Source: Nitrospinaceae bacterium
Lineage (GTDB): Bacteria > Nitrospinota > Nitrospinia > Nitrospinales > VA-1
Assembly: GCA_021604505.1 (NCBI GenBank)
Contig: BQJC01000001.1
Location: forward strand, 682,001-746,000
Length of the DNA: 64,000 nt
Direction: 5' to 3'
Under the pieces are notes generated by a model. That model was not told the DNA's origin. It ran no database searches and saw nothing but the letters and a program-made list of their open reading frames with translations. The translations under genes and the position numbers were made by a program. Position 1 is the first letter of the stretch; the number at the start of each line of letters is the position of its first letter. Of this stretch, positions 33,075-40,211 are shown piece after piece.

Positions 33075-33368
33075 TTAAATCTGCCGGGGCCGGATGGTTG
33101 CCGTCAGTTCTTCCATGCCAAGGGTGGGTTCCGTTGGCGGTCTGTTTCTGAATTTTCCGAAAACGGCGTGGCATTGTTTCCTGAGGTTGTTTCTCCAGGC
33201 CTTCCAATTCATACCGGTTTTTTCGCTTTGCGTTAGCTCATACTCTCTTAGCATCATTTCCTTAATGATTTCTTTGCATTCCTCGGGGCTCAATTCCCCC
33301 GTTTCCAGCTTGTGTTCCAAAAGAGGAATGAACTTGGGAGGCAACAAAGATTTAAAATCCGTTGGCAC
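33075..33368 (-). CDS. Hypothetical cytoplasmic protein
   Basis: 97 residues, starting at a GTG (33368) that has AAGGAG at good spacing. A longer frame to 33428 lacks a start site. The product is helical and basic at the C-terminus. It has Leu-Pro-Pro-Lys-Phe, a Leu-Ser-Pro-Glu-Glu-Cys-Lys-Glu segment and a Trp-Lys-Ala-Trp-Arg motif. No signal peptide and no family that I recognise. It is convergent with the small lipoprotein gene. Confidence 0.6.
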   Translation of the reverse strand: MPTDFKSLLPPKFIPLLEHKLETGELSPEECKEIIKEMMLREYELTQSEKTGMNWKAWRNNLRKQCHAVFGKFRNRPPTEPTLGMEELTATIRPRQI

Positions 33369-33557
33369 TTCAATTCTCCTTAATATCTTGTATTTGCAGT
33401 GGTTAAAAATTATCCCTAAAGGCATCAAAATGGGAATAATAGTTATAAAGCAAACCTCGTGCCAGGGTTAAATCGTTAGAAATAAAGAATTTTTCGGGAT
33501 AGTGAACCGTCAAAAAACGGGCGGGCGGTAGAATAATGGCGGTTTGAGGTAGGGATA

Positions 33558-34421
33558 ATGCCGAATGCTTTCAAAATTCCCTCTGAGGATAGCTTCATCC
33601 ATGAAGATGAAGTGCAGAAAAGCGAAAAAATTTTTAAATACAAGAAGAGCTTGTTGTTTCTTTCTTTAACTTTATTGATTGGCGCGGCTTTTAGTTTGTA
33701 CTTCAGCTCAGAAGATGAAATCGAGTTGTCGAACAAATCTCTGGAACAACATCTGACACCGCCTGACGAACACGAAAAACCTTTGCCGGTGCAAAACCAA
33801 GCCGATCAGCAAAGTTACGTTTCCCCCATAGAAAAAATTCCAACCGCAGAGCTGCAAAATCCATTGACTTCTCCATCGCCAAAGAAAGGTGACAAAGAGT
33901 TTAGCTACAGGAAGGACAAGGAATATCTGGCGATGAACCGGTTCGAGCGGCCCAGGGTGAAGGTAAAAGAACCTACGGTTAGCCGCTTGGAAATTCAAGA
34001 TTCAGTAGCGGTGGTGGACAAACCCCTGGCACTGGCAGGAAGGGGTTTTGACATCAAGGGGTTTCAGTCCTATTCCAGGGAAACCCCGCAGGCGGACTTT
34101 CTCAGGCATTTGAAAAGGCCCGTTCCTAAACCGGACCCGGTCCTCAAGGACCATCTCGACTTGCAGTTGAGCCAGGTAAAAAGTTCCAAACATTTAATTT
34201 TTCACCCGCTGGGGCCGTCCCTGAGTCCCTTTCAAAAACCAGCTCACCCGGAAGGCCCCGAGCCTCAAAAAAAACCGCAAGCTTTGAAACCCATTCCTGA
34301 AACTAAACTGCTGTTAAACGAAGGTGAAAAAAGCGGTTTGCTTTTGCGTCCTGGAAGCGAGTCTTTGGATTTGTTGATCGGCAATGAAAAGATCAATCGA
34401 AAAAGATATGAAAGTTGGTGA
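33558..34421 (+). CDS. Proline-rich membrane-anchored hypothetical protein
   Basis: 287 residues with an N-terminal cytoplasmic tail, one membrane helix (about 30-48) and a long Pro/Lys/Glu-rich, probably disordered extracytoplasmic region. The plan resembles TonB-like or PilP-like linkers that span the periplasm, but no C-terminal TonB domain or other folded domain is seen. Start: ATG at 33558 with GTAGGG upstream. TAGAAT at about 33528 may be its -10 box. Function unknown. Confidence 0.65.
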   Translation: MPNAFKIPSEDSFIHEDEVQKSEKIFKYKKSLLFLSLTLLIGAAFSLYFSSEDEIELSNKSLEQHLTPPDEHEKPLPVQNQADQQSYVSPIEKIPTAELQNPLTSPSPKKGDKEFSYRKDKEYLAMNRFERPRVKVKEPTVSRLEIQDSVAVVDKPLALAGRGFDIKGFQSYSRETPQADFLRHLKRPVPKPDPVLKDHLDLQLSQVKSSKHLIFHPLGPSLSPFQKPAHPEGPEPQKKPQALKPIPETKLLLNEGEKSGLLLRPGSESLDLLIGNEKINRKRYESW

Positions 34422-34480
34422 CGGCGTTTCTTCGTAAAACGTATTCCGCCAGTAATGGCCAGGGAGCCTCAAGGTTTCTA

Positions 34481-34669
34481 TCAGGGGTTTAATGCATCCA
34501 GGGACCTTTCTTTTTGCGTTTCCGGCGTGTCTTTAGGGGAGGGGGGTGTTTGTAGACTCCAGTACCAATAAAAGAAAACCCAAAAGGCGATAATAAAAAT
34601 TAAAAGCATTATTTTCCGTGCCCAACTGACAGTCGGCTTTCCTGGGTCTTCTGAGTTTTGTTGCGGCAC
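34481..34669 (-). CDS. Small single-pass membrane protein
   Basis: 62 residues from a GTG start (34669). A single very aromatic membrane helix (about 20-38: Leu, Ile, Phe, Trp, Tyr) is followed by a Pro/Ser/Lys-rich tail. It begins about 30 bases after the FGE-family gene on the same strand and could be co-transcribed. No family is recognised, and the Shine-Dalgarno is weak. Confidence 0.5.
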   Translation of the reverse strand: MPQQNSEDPGKPTVSWARKIMLLIFIIAFWVFFYWYWSLQTPPSPKDTPETQKERSLDALNP

Positions 34670-34699
34670 GTTCGAAACCTTTTTCGATGGAGAAAAGCT

Positions 34700-35767
34700 T
34701 TAAGGAGATTTCGCGCAACGAAATCCAAAGCTGTTGTTCCTGACTTCCGGCGTGAAGAAACTGCGGTTAAACGTCGGTGCGCTCAAGCCGCATCCATAAG
34801 AAAGGCAGTCAAACCAGGACCCTCCCTTAAGAATTCTCTTGTCCTTGCCATATTCCGCCCGGTGAACGGTATTTCCCGGATGCGGCAGATAGAAACTATC
34901 CACCCATTCCCACACATTTCCCGACATATCAAACAGTCCGTAAGGACTCCTGCCGTCCGGGTAAGACCCAACAGGTTCCGTCCCGGTGGAATGTTTATAA
35001 GGATTGTTGGATCTGTCCAGCGTCCACTCATGTCCCCAGGGGTAGGTGAATCCCTCTTCACCGCGCGAAGCCTTTTCCCATTCCTTCTCGTTGGGCAGTC
35101 GTTTGCCCGACCACTCACAATAATCTTTGGCGTCAAACCAACTCACGTAGACCACGGGATGCTTTTCCTTGCCCTTGGCAATCACTCCATTCGGCCAGTG
35201 ATAGGGAGCTTCCCTTTTGGTGGCATCGACAAACTTTTTATAATCTTCATTGGTGACTTCATTTAAGTCGATGTAAAACCCATCCGTCGAAGCGATGTGT
35301 TCCGGAGATTCGTCATCCCAACGTTCGTTGGATCCCATGATAAATTCCCCGGCAGGTACATAAACCATGCCGGGGATTTGGGATGTGACTGAGGGTTCAT
35401 TCGATTTGCCAGGATTGGCTTTTTGAGCTTCTTTTTTGACAGCGGCAACCCGTTGCGATGAAGGACGCAAATGAGATACCGAAACTCCGGAAATCTTCCG
35501 GATCGTTTCAACGGATTGAAATGGGGATTTGGTCGTTGTGGGGTGGGCGCCCACATGGCAATTCCGGCATTCGTTTTTTTTCTCCTTATCCGCATGGGTT
35601 TTGATTAAATTTTCCGGTTGGTGACAGGTGGTCTGGCATTTTAAGGCGGGGGAACCGGAAGAAAAACTTTCAAAAGCCGTTACCGGCTCCGCGAAAACGA
35701 ATATAAGAAAAAGCAGTCCCAATCCAGAGGCCGTTGTTATTTTTTTGATTGGTATGAGAAAATTCAT
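34700..35767 (-). CDS. Exported FGE-sulfatase domain protein with N-terminal haem-type motifs
   Basis: 355 residues. There is a signal peptide (about 1-31), then a short cysteine region with Cys44-X3-Cys48-His49 and a canonical Cys67-X2-Cys70-His71 haem c-binding motif. A linker (about 80-130) leads to a formylglycine-generating-enzyme/SUMF1 domain (about 133-355) with Pro-Ala-Gly-Glu-Phe-Ile-Met-Gly-Ser, Gly-Asn-Val-Trp-Glu-Trp and the final Gly-Phe-Arg-Cys-Ala. Cys321 and Cys326 are spaced like the active-site pair of true FGE, but the domain also occurs in non-enzymatic proteins. A cytochrome-like segment on this domain is unusual. The ATG at 35767 is used; a TTG two codons earlier is possible. 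Confidence 0.85.
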   Translation of the reverse strand: MNFLIPIKKITTASGLGLLFLIFVFAEPVTAFESFSSGSPALKCQTTCHQPENLIKTHADKEKKNECRNCHVGAHPTTTKSPFQSVETIRKISGVSVSHLRPSSQRVAAVKKEAQKANPGKSNEPSVTSQIPGMVYVPAGEFIMGSNERWDDESPEHIASTDGFYIDLNEVTNEDYKKFVDATKREAPYHWPNGVIAKGKEKHPVVYVSWFDAKDYCEWSGKRLPNEKEWEKASRGEEGFTYPWGHEWTLDRSNNPYKHSTGTEPVGSYPDGRSPYGLFDMSGNVWEWVDSFYLPHPGNTVHRAEYGKDKRILKGGSWFDCLSYGCGLSAPTFNRSFFTPEVRNNSFGFRCAKSP

Positions 35768-35934
35768 GTGCAATTGGAAAATTTACGAGATAATCGATTT
35801 TTGCCCGAAATTTGAGGTCATTGAATGCCAGGCACCAATTATTGATACTAAAAGATGCTGCTGGGGGAGTCAAAGCAAAATTCTTCCGGTAAAAATGTGG
35901 GAAATTTTGCGCTGAGGAGAGGACCAGGTTGGAA

Positions 35935-36735
35935 ATGTGGCGGCTGATCAAAGATGGACCGGGTGACGGCGCCCTGAATATGGCCACAGACCGGGCGATT
36001 CTCGCGGCCTGCGATGAAGGCAAGGCGCCTCCAACATTGCGTCTGTATGGCTGGAAAGAGCCGACCCTGACGGTCGGGTATTCCCAGAACAGCAACCGGG
36101 ACATCGACCTGGACCGTTGTCAATCCCTGGGAATTCCCGTCATTGACCGGCCCACAGGAGGGAGAGCCCTTCTGCACGACAAGGAGTTGACCTACAGTCT
36201 GGTGGCGCCCATCCCGCACCCACAGTTTCCTTCCAGCCTGCGCGCTTCCTTTAAAGTGATTTCTGGGGCGCTTTTGTTTTCCCTCGATCAGCTGGGCATT
36301 CAGAATACAGCGATGGCCGAAGTTCGCAAGACTTCCGCGAATGGAAGATCGCCTTCCTGTTTTTCATCGTTGAATCATTGTGAAATAATCGTTAATAATA
36401 AAAAGTTGATCGGAAGCGCCCAACGCAGAAAGAGCCGGTCGTTTCTTCAGCATGGGTCTTTGTGGATGGATTGTGACCGGGCGCTGATGAACTCCCTGTT
36501 TCGCTTCGACCTGCCGAAAATGCGGAAAGCCAATCTGGAAATTCTTGCGCGTCACACCGTTTCCTTAAATCAACTGCTCGAAAGAGAAGTGAGGTTCGAT
36601 GAGGTGGAGCTGGCATTTTGCGCGGGATTCATGCGGGCATTGCCAGGTGAATGGGAACGCGGAAAATTAAGCGCCTATGAGATGAATCTGCGTGACCTTT
36701 ATTTAAGTCAATTATTAAGTCAAAAGGATGAGTGA
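35935..36735 (+). CDS. LipM-like octanoyltransferase / lipoate-protein ligase family
   Basis: 266 residues of the BPL/LplA/LipB fold, used to attach octanoate or lipoate to lipoyl domains. The Arg72-Pro-Thr-Gly-Gly-Arg motif followed by His81 and Glu-Leu-Thr-Tyr-Ser binds the acyl group. Ser-Cys142-Phe corresponds to the acyl-accepting Cys of LipM, and Lys-Lys-Leu-Ile-Gly-Ser-Ala-Gln carries the conserved catalytic-site lysine region. The Cys favours LipM over LplA; ATP-dependent ligation cannot be excluded. The ATG at 35935 starts the usual Met-Trp-Arg-Leu-Ile; a TTG two codons earlier is open. It abuts the next gene (TGA then ATG). Confidence 0.85.
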   Translation: MWRLIKDGPGDGALNMATDRAILAACDEGKAPPTLRLYGWKEPTLTVGYSQNSNRDIDLDRCQSLGIPVIDRPTGGRALLHDKELTYSLVAPIPHPQFPSSLRASFKVISGALLFSLDQLGIQNTAMAEVRKTSANGRSPSCFSSLNHCEIIVNNKKLIGSAQRRKSRSFLQHGSLWMDCDRALMNSLFRFDLPKMRKANLEILARHTVSLNQLLEREVRFDEVELAFCAGFMRALPGEWERGKLSAYEMNLRDLYLSQLLSQKDE

Positions 36736-37986
36736 ATGCGTGTGAAGAATAACCACAGGAGCCGGGCGGCCTTTCTGATCATTCTAATAATGATGATCGC
36801 TCCATATGCTTCCGGATGTTCTAAAAAGCAACTGCTATCTAAAGATTCCTATCGCCAGCATTATGTCGATGCCACGGAAAAATATCTCCCCCGGATTTCC
36901 GGAACCATTCAGGCGGCCCAATTTGCCCGTGTGGACAATGACTCCTTCCGGGATCTCATCCTGCATAAAGTCGATAAGGGACAACCATCGCAGATTTTAT
37001 TGTTGATCAACAATAAAAAACGCGGGTTTGATTTTCCCAGCGGCAACAAAACTGTTAAAACCGAAAAGGGGGACATCGTTTTTTTTGGCGCCGGAGATTT
37101 TAACCGCGATGGCGCCGATGACCTTTTCTTCATTCAAAAAGAAGGTGGAAGAGATTTTGCCAGCCTTTTGTTCAATAATAAAAAGGGGTATTATTACAAA
37201 AAGGTCGATTATGTCTTACCAGAAATAAGGCAGGGGGTCGAACGTGCTGAGGTGATAGACCTCGATCACGATGGCGATCTCGATCTGTTTTTCTATGGAA
37301 AGCGGGTTTTGAATCCCGCAGGCCGCCCGGACCGGATGCAGTCGCAGATCTTTATCAATAATGGCAAAGGGGACTTTCAGGATCTCACGTCCATTTTATT
37401 GACTCCCTTGCCGCCGGGGATCTCAGGCGCCTCCATCGCTGATTATGACGGCGATGGAATTCGTGACATCTTTCTCATGTATGGCAACGGAAGAGACCGG
37501 TTGCTTTTTAATAACAGTCTGGGAAAATTTTCCGATAAAACCGCTGCCTATCTTCCAGGCATTAAAGGGGAAACCACCCATGCCGATTGGGCGGATTTCG
37601 ACGGCGATGGAGACAACGACCTTCTCATCGTCAGCCGCCGCGCCGCTTCCGGGGAAACTTGTTATTTTTTGGAAAACGACGGTCAGGGACGCTTTACGAA
37701 ACGGTCGCACGATATTTTGCCGAGAGCGTCTGCGTCACGCGTTTACTTACTGGATGCCAATGGCAACGAAATCCCCGATGCCTTGATTTTAAGCGAAGGG
37801 AAAACCATTTATTTGCAGGGAAAGGGAGAGTGGAAGTTTTCGGTTGAAACCGTAAAGCGGCTTCCCCGTTACCGGTGGATAAGTGAGATGGCGTTCGGGG
37901 ACATCAATGGCGATGGTTATCTGGATATTTTCGGTATCGACACGAGAAGCCGTAAAGGAAGATTGTGGCTGAACCGTTTCAAATAA
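36736..37986 (+). CDS. FG-GAP/VCBS-repeat lipoprotein
   Basis: 416 residues. The signal peptide ends in the lipobox Ala-Ser-Gly-Cys (Cys near 28). The rest forms a beta-propeller of FG-GAP/VCBS repeats with recurring calcium-binding loops: Asp-Phe-Asn-Arg-Asp-Gly-Ala-Asp-Asp, Asp-Leu-Asp-His-Asp-Gly-Asp-Leu-Asp, Asp-Tyr-Asp-Gly-Asp-Gly, Asp-Phe-Asp-Gly-Asp-Gly-Asp-Asn-Asp, and Asp-Ile-Asn-Gly-Asp-Gly-Tyr near the C-terminus. Such propellers bind ligands or proteins at the cell surface. The start codon follows the upstream stop directly, so it is coupled to the LipM-like gene although the functions seem unrelated. Confidence 0.88.
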   Translation: MRVKNNHRSRAAFLIILIMMIAPYASGCSKKQLLSKDSYRQHYVDATEKYLPRISGTIQAAQFARVDNDSFRDLILHKVDKGQPSQILLLINNKKRGFDFPSGNKTVKTEKGDIVFFGAGDFNRDGADDLFFIQKEGGRDFASLLFNNKKGYYYKKVDYVLPEIRQGVERAEVIDLDHDGDLDLFFYGKRVLNPAGRPDRMQSQIFINNGKGDFQDLTSILLTPLPPGISGASIADYDGDGIRDIFLMYGNGRDRLLFNNSLGKFSDKTAAYLPGIKGETTHADWADFDGDGDNDLLIVSRRAASGETCYFLENDGQGRFTKRSHDILPRASASRVYLLDANGNEIPDALILSEGKTIYLQGKGEWKFSVETVKRLPRYRWISEMAFGDINGDGYLDIFGIDTRSRKGRLWLNRFK

Positions 37987-38013
37987 ACAACAGAGGCATT
38001 TGGGAATTCGATC

Positions 38014-38913
38014 ATGTCCTATTTTAAGAAGCTGACGTTTTTAAAAGTGATGACCACCGTCGCCTGGGCCGACGGCGAGATGACCCACACCGAACTCAAC
38101 CTTCTCAAATCCTTTATCAGGAAATTTGATCTGGACAAAAAGGATGTGGAAGAGTTGCGCCCGTATCTGGAAGCGCCTGTCTCGAAAAAGCGCCGCGAAG
38201 AATTGTTTCATCAGCTCATCGCGGAACTGTCTTCGCTGGAAGAAAAGCAGGAGATCATTCAAGCCATGGAGACCATGGCCGCAACGAAAAAGAAAAAGAG
38301 CGAGGAAGAACTGGCGCTCGTGGATCAGTTCACCGCCTGGTTGAAAAAATCCTCCTTCACCACCCGGTCTTTCGGAAAAGTCCGCAATTTTTTTCAGCGT
38401 ACGATTTTCGCCGATGCGAGGACGAAAGATCCGGAGCTTGAAAAATATTTCAAGCGCAAGGTGTTCAAGAAAATTGAATTAAAAAGCGCGAAAAGCGGTC
38501 ATAAAATAAACCTGCCCGATGATGAGATTTACCACATCTGTTTACTGGGAACGCTTCTCGCTTCCGTCGCGCAGGTGGACGGCATCTTCGATGAAGTGGA
38601 AAAGGTCGTACTCCAAAAAGTCCTGCTCAAGACCTTCTCATTCCCGAAGCAGGAGTCGGAAATTCTCCTCGCGGTCGTCGAGGAGCAGGCGAAACAGGGG
38701 TTCGATTTTCATGAAGTGATCACCGAAACCAACCGATTCATAGTTTATAAAGAACGTTTACAATTGATCGATTGTTTTTTCGCGATTGCCGCCGCCGATG
38801 GCCGCATCTCGAATGAAGAATCCGAGCAGATACGAAAAATCACCAAAGCGATGTACATTCCGCACCAGGCGTTTAAAGAATCGAAAGTGAAAGCCCTGGA
38901 AGCATTGAAATGA
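38014..38913 (+). CDS. TerB-like helical protein with two TerB domains
   Basis: 299 residues, all helical. An N-terminal TerB/DjlA-like domain (about 1-110) has the motif Ala-Trp-Ala-Asp-Gly-Glu-Met-Thr. A second one (about 165-299) has Ala-Gln-Val-Asp-Gly-Ile-Phe-Asp-Glu-Val-Glu and a final Ala-Ala-Ala-Asp-Gly-Arg-Ile-Ser-Asn-Glu-Glu. The Asp-Gly...Glu pattern is the metal-binding hallmark of the tellurite-resistance TerB fold. No membrane segment is present. Its role in this gene run is unknown. The stop overlaps the yjbQ start (ATGA). Confidence 0.85.
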   Translation: MSYFKKLTFLKVMTTVAWADGEMTHTELNLLKSFIRKFDLDKKDVEELRPYLEAPVSKKRREELFHQLIAELSSLEEKQEIIQAMETMAATKKKKSEEELALVDQFTAWLKKSSFTTRSFGKVRNFFQRTIFADARTKDPELEKYFKRKVFKKIELKSAKSGHKINLPDDEIYHICLLGTLLASVAQVDGIFDEVEKVVLQKVLLKTFSFPKQESEILLAVVEEQAKQGFDFHEVITETNRFIVYKERLQLIDCFFAIAAADGRISNEESEQIRKITKAMYIPHQAFKESKVKALEALK

Positions 38914-39335
38914 GCATTCATGTGAAATCCGGACAGTTTACGGTTGAAACTCTGGGGTTCGGTGACGTCCTCGACATCACCGTACAGGTGACCGGAGAGA
39001 TGGAGAGTTCCGGATTTTCCAGTGGCGTGGCGACGGTTTTTGTTCCCGGTTCCACGGCGGGAATCACCACCATCGAATATGAGCCCGGTGCGGTGGAAGA
39101 TTTGAAAAAAGCCATTGCGCGTCAGGCTCCGACCGATATTCATTATGACCATGACGCCCGCTGGGGAGATGGCAACGGATTTTCCCATGTGCGCGCCGCG
39201 CTCATGGGTCCTTCCCTGGCGATTCCATTTGCAGACGGTGAACTGCAACTGGGAGCCTGGCAGCAGATCGTTCTCTGCGATTTCGACAATCGGTCGCGAA
39301 CCCGGCAGGTGGTGGTCCAGTTGATGGGGGAGTGA
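38910..39335 (+). CDS. yjbQ: YjbQ family protein (UPF0047)
   Basis: 141 residues matching UPF0047/YjbQ. Markers are Ala-Thr-Val-Phe-Val-Pro-Gly-Ser-Thr-Ala-Gly-Ile-Thr near 41-53, the segment Asp-Ala-Arg-Trp-Gly-Asp-Gly-Asn-Gly-Phe-Ser-His-Val-Arg-Ala-Ala-Leu-Met-Gly near 82-100, and Gly-Ala-Trp-Gln-Gln-Ile near 115-120. Some members show weak thiamine-phosphate synthase activity, so databases may name it that; the physiological role is unsettled. It overlaps both neighbours: 4 bases with the TerB gene, and its stop shares a base with the next ATG. Confidence 0.92.
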   Translation: MSIHVKSGQFTVETLGFGDVLDITVQVTGEMESSGFSSGVATVFVPGSTAGITTIEYEPGAVEDLKKAIARQAPTDIHYDHDARWGDGNGFSHVRAALMGPSLAIPFADGELQLGAWQQIVLCDFDNRSRTRQVVVQLMGE

Positions 39336-39511
39336 TGCCGGAGAAGAAAAAATTCCTCGGAATTCTTTTTGAATGCTGCAACGTTTACCGGCGGATCTAC
39401 ATCAATAAAGAAAAGAACGCCTACGAGGGCCGCTGTCCCTATTGCATGCGGGAAGTGAGGGTTCTGATCGGCTCCGACGGAAGTTCTTCCCGGTTCTTCA
39501 ACGCCAGGTGA
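39335..39511 (+). CDS. Small zinc-ribbon-like protein
   Basis: A 58-residue protein whose ATG overlaps the yjbQ stop (TGATG). It has Cys14-Cys15 and a Cys34-Pro-Tyr-Cys37 pair, likely to bind zinc, followed by Val-Arg-Val-Leu-Ile-Gly and a Ser-Ser-Arg-Phe-Phe end. The pattern is one I associate with short conserved proteins in several phyla, but no function is known. The coupling to yjbQ suggests a shared transcript. It is short and easily missed. Confidence 0.8.
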   Translation: MPEKKKFLGILFECCNVYRRIYINKEKNAYEGRCPYCMREVRVLIGSDGSSSRFFNAR

Positions 39512-39651
39512 TCGTTCAAACAAAATTGGACAGGTTAAAGATAAACTCTTCCCCTTGCGAACGGGAGGCTGGGAGGGGTGATTTCACCGCAACACTCGAA
39601 GGGTGACGGCGCAGAGGACGCAAAGAAAAAAACTGGAAAGAAAAAGATTCG

Positions 39652-39690
39652 TCCTCTCCCCCTTGGGGGAGAGGATTTAGGTGAGGGGGA
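39652..39690. repeat. REP-like palindromic repeat (CCTCTCCCCC type)
   Basis: TCCTCTCCCCC (39652-39662) and GGGGGAGAGGA (39665-39675) form a perfect 11-bp hairpin with a TT loop, followed by TTAGGTGAGGGGGA. This CCTCTCCC...GGGAGAGG-GTGAGGGG form is a common dispersed intergenic repeat in many bacteria. It lies in the 254-base gap before dtd, which also contains a GGACGCAAAG-type segment (39616-39625). Nothing else is coded there. Confidence 0.7.
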
Positions 39691-39765
39691 TGTTGGTTTT
39701 TAGTGGGTTTAGCAATTTTTTCATTTCATTGAATGGGGTGTTTCCTCTCTGTCCAAGGTTCAATC

Positions 39766-40200
39766 ATGAAACTGATATTGCAAAGAGTCCGGAGCGCTTC
39801 GGTGCAGGTGGATGGCGAGGAAATAGCTAAAATAAGCAATGGTCTTCTGGTGCTTTTTGGCGCGGAACAGGGTGATGCCATCTCAAGATCCGATTTTTTG
39901 GCCGAAAAAACCGTCAACCTGCGCATTTTCGCCGACGGTGCCGGCAAGATGAACCTGTCTTGCAGGGATATCGGCGGAGAAATTCTCGTGGTTTCCCAGT
40001 TCACCCTGGCGGGAGACTGTTCCAAGGGCCGCCGTCCGGGGTTCGATAAAGCCGCGCGCCCACAGGATGCCGAGACGTTATACTTACGCTACATCGAAGC
40101 CCTCACCGAAAACGGATGCCGTGTCGCCACCGGAAAGTTCGCCGCCGACATGCAGGTGGAACTCATCAACGACGGACCCGTGACGTTTATTTTGGATTGA
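39766..40200 (+). CDS. dtd: D-aminoacyl-tRNA deacylase
   Basis: 144 residues. Dtd hydrolyses D-aminoacyl-tRNAs (and glycyl-tRNA-Ala), a chiral proofreading step. The active-site motifs Ser-Gln-Phe-Thr-Leu (about 77-81) and Asn-Asp-Gly-Pro-Val-Thr near the C-terminus are both present. The open frame extends back to 39733, but the ATG at 39766 begins the standard Met-Lys-Leu-Ile-Leu-Gln-Arg and has AAGG upstream. Length is normal (about 145). It is convergent with nuoN, with 11 bases between the stops. Confidence 0.97.
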   Translation: MKLILQRVRSASVQVDGEEIAKISNGLLVLFGAEQGDAISRSDFLAEKTVNLRIFADGAGKMNLSCRDIGGEILVVSQFTLAGDCSKGRRPGFDKAARPQDAETLYLRYIEALTENGCRVATGKFAADMQVELINDGPVTFILD

Positions 40201-40211
40201 GCAAATTCCTT

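Noticed and set aside
34533-34718. An alternative 61-codon minus-strand frame near the FGE gene
   Set aside because: It overlaps the end of the FGE gene and the better small membrane-protein ORF at 34481-34669, and lacks a start signal.
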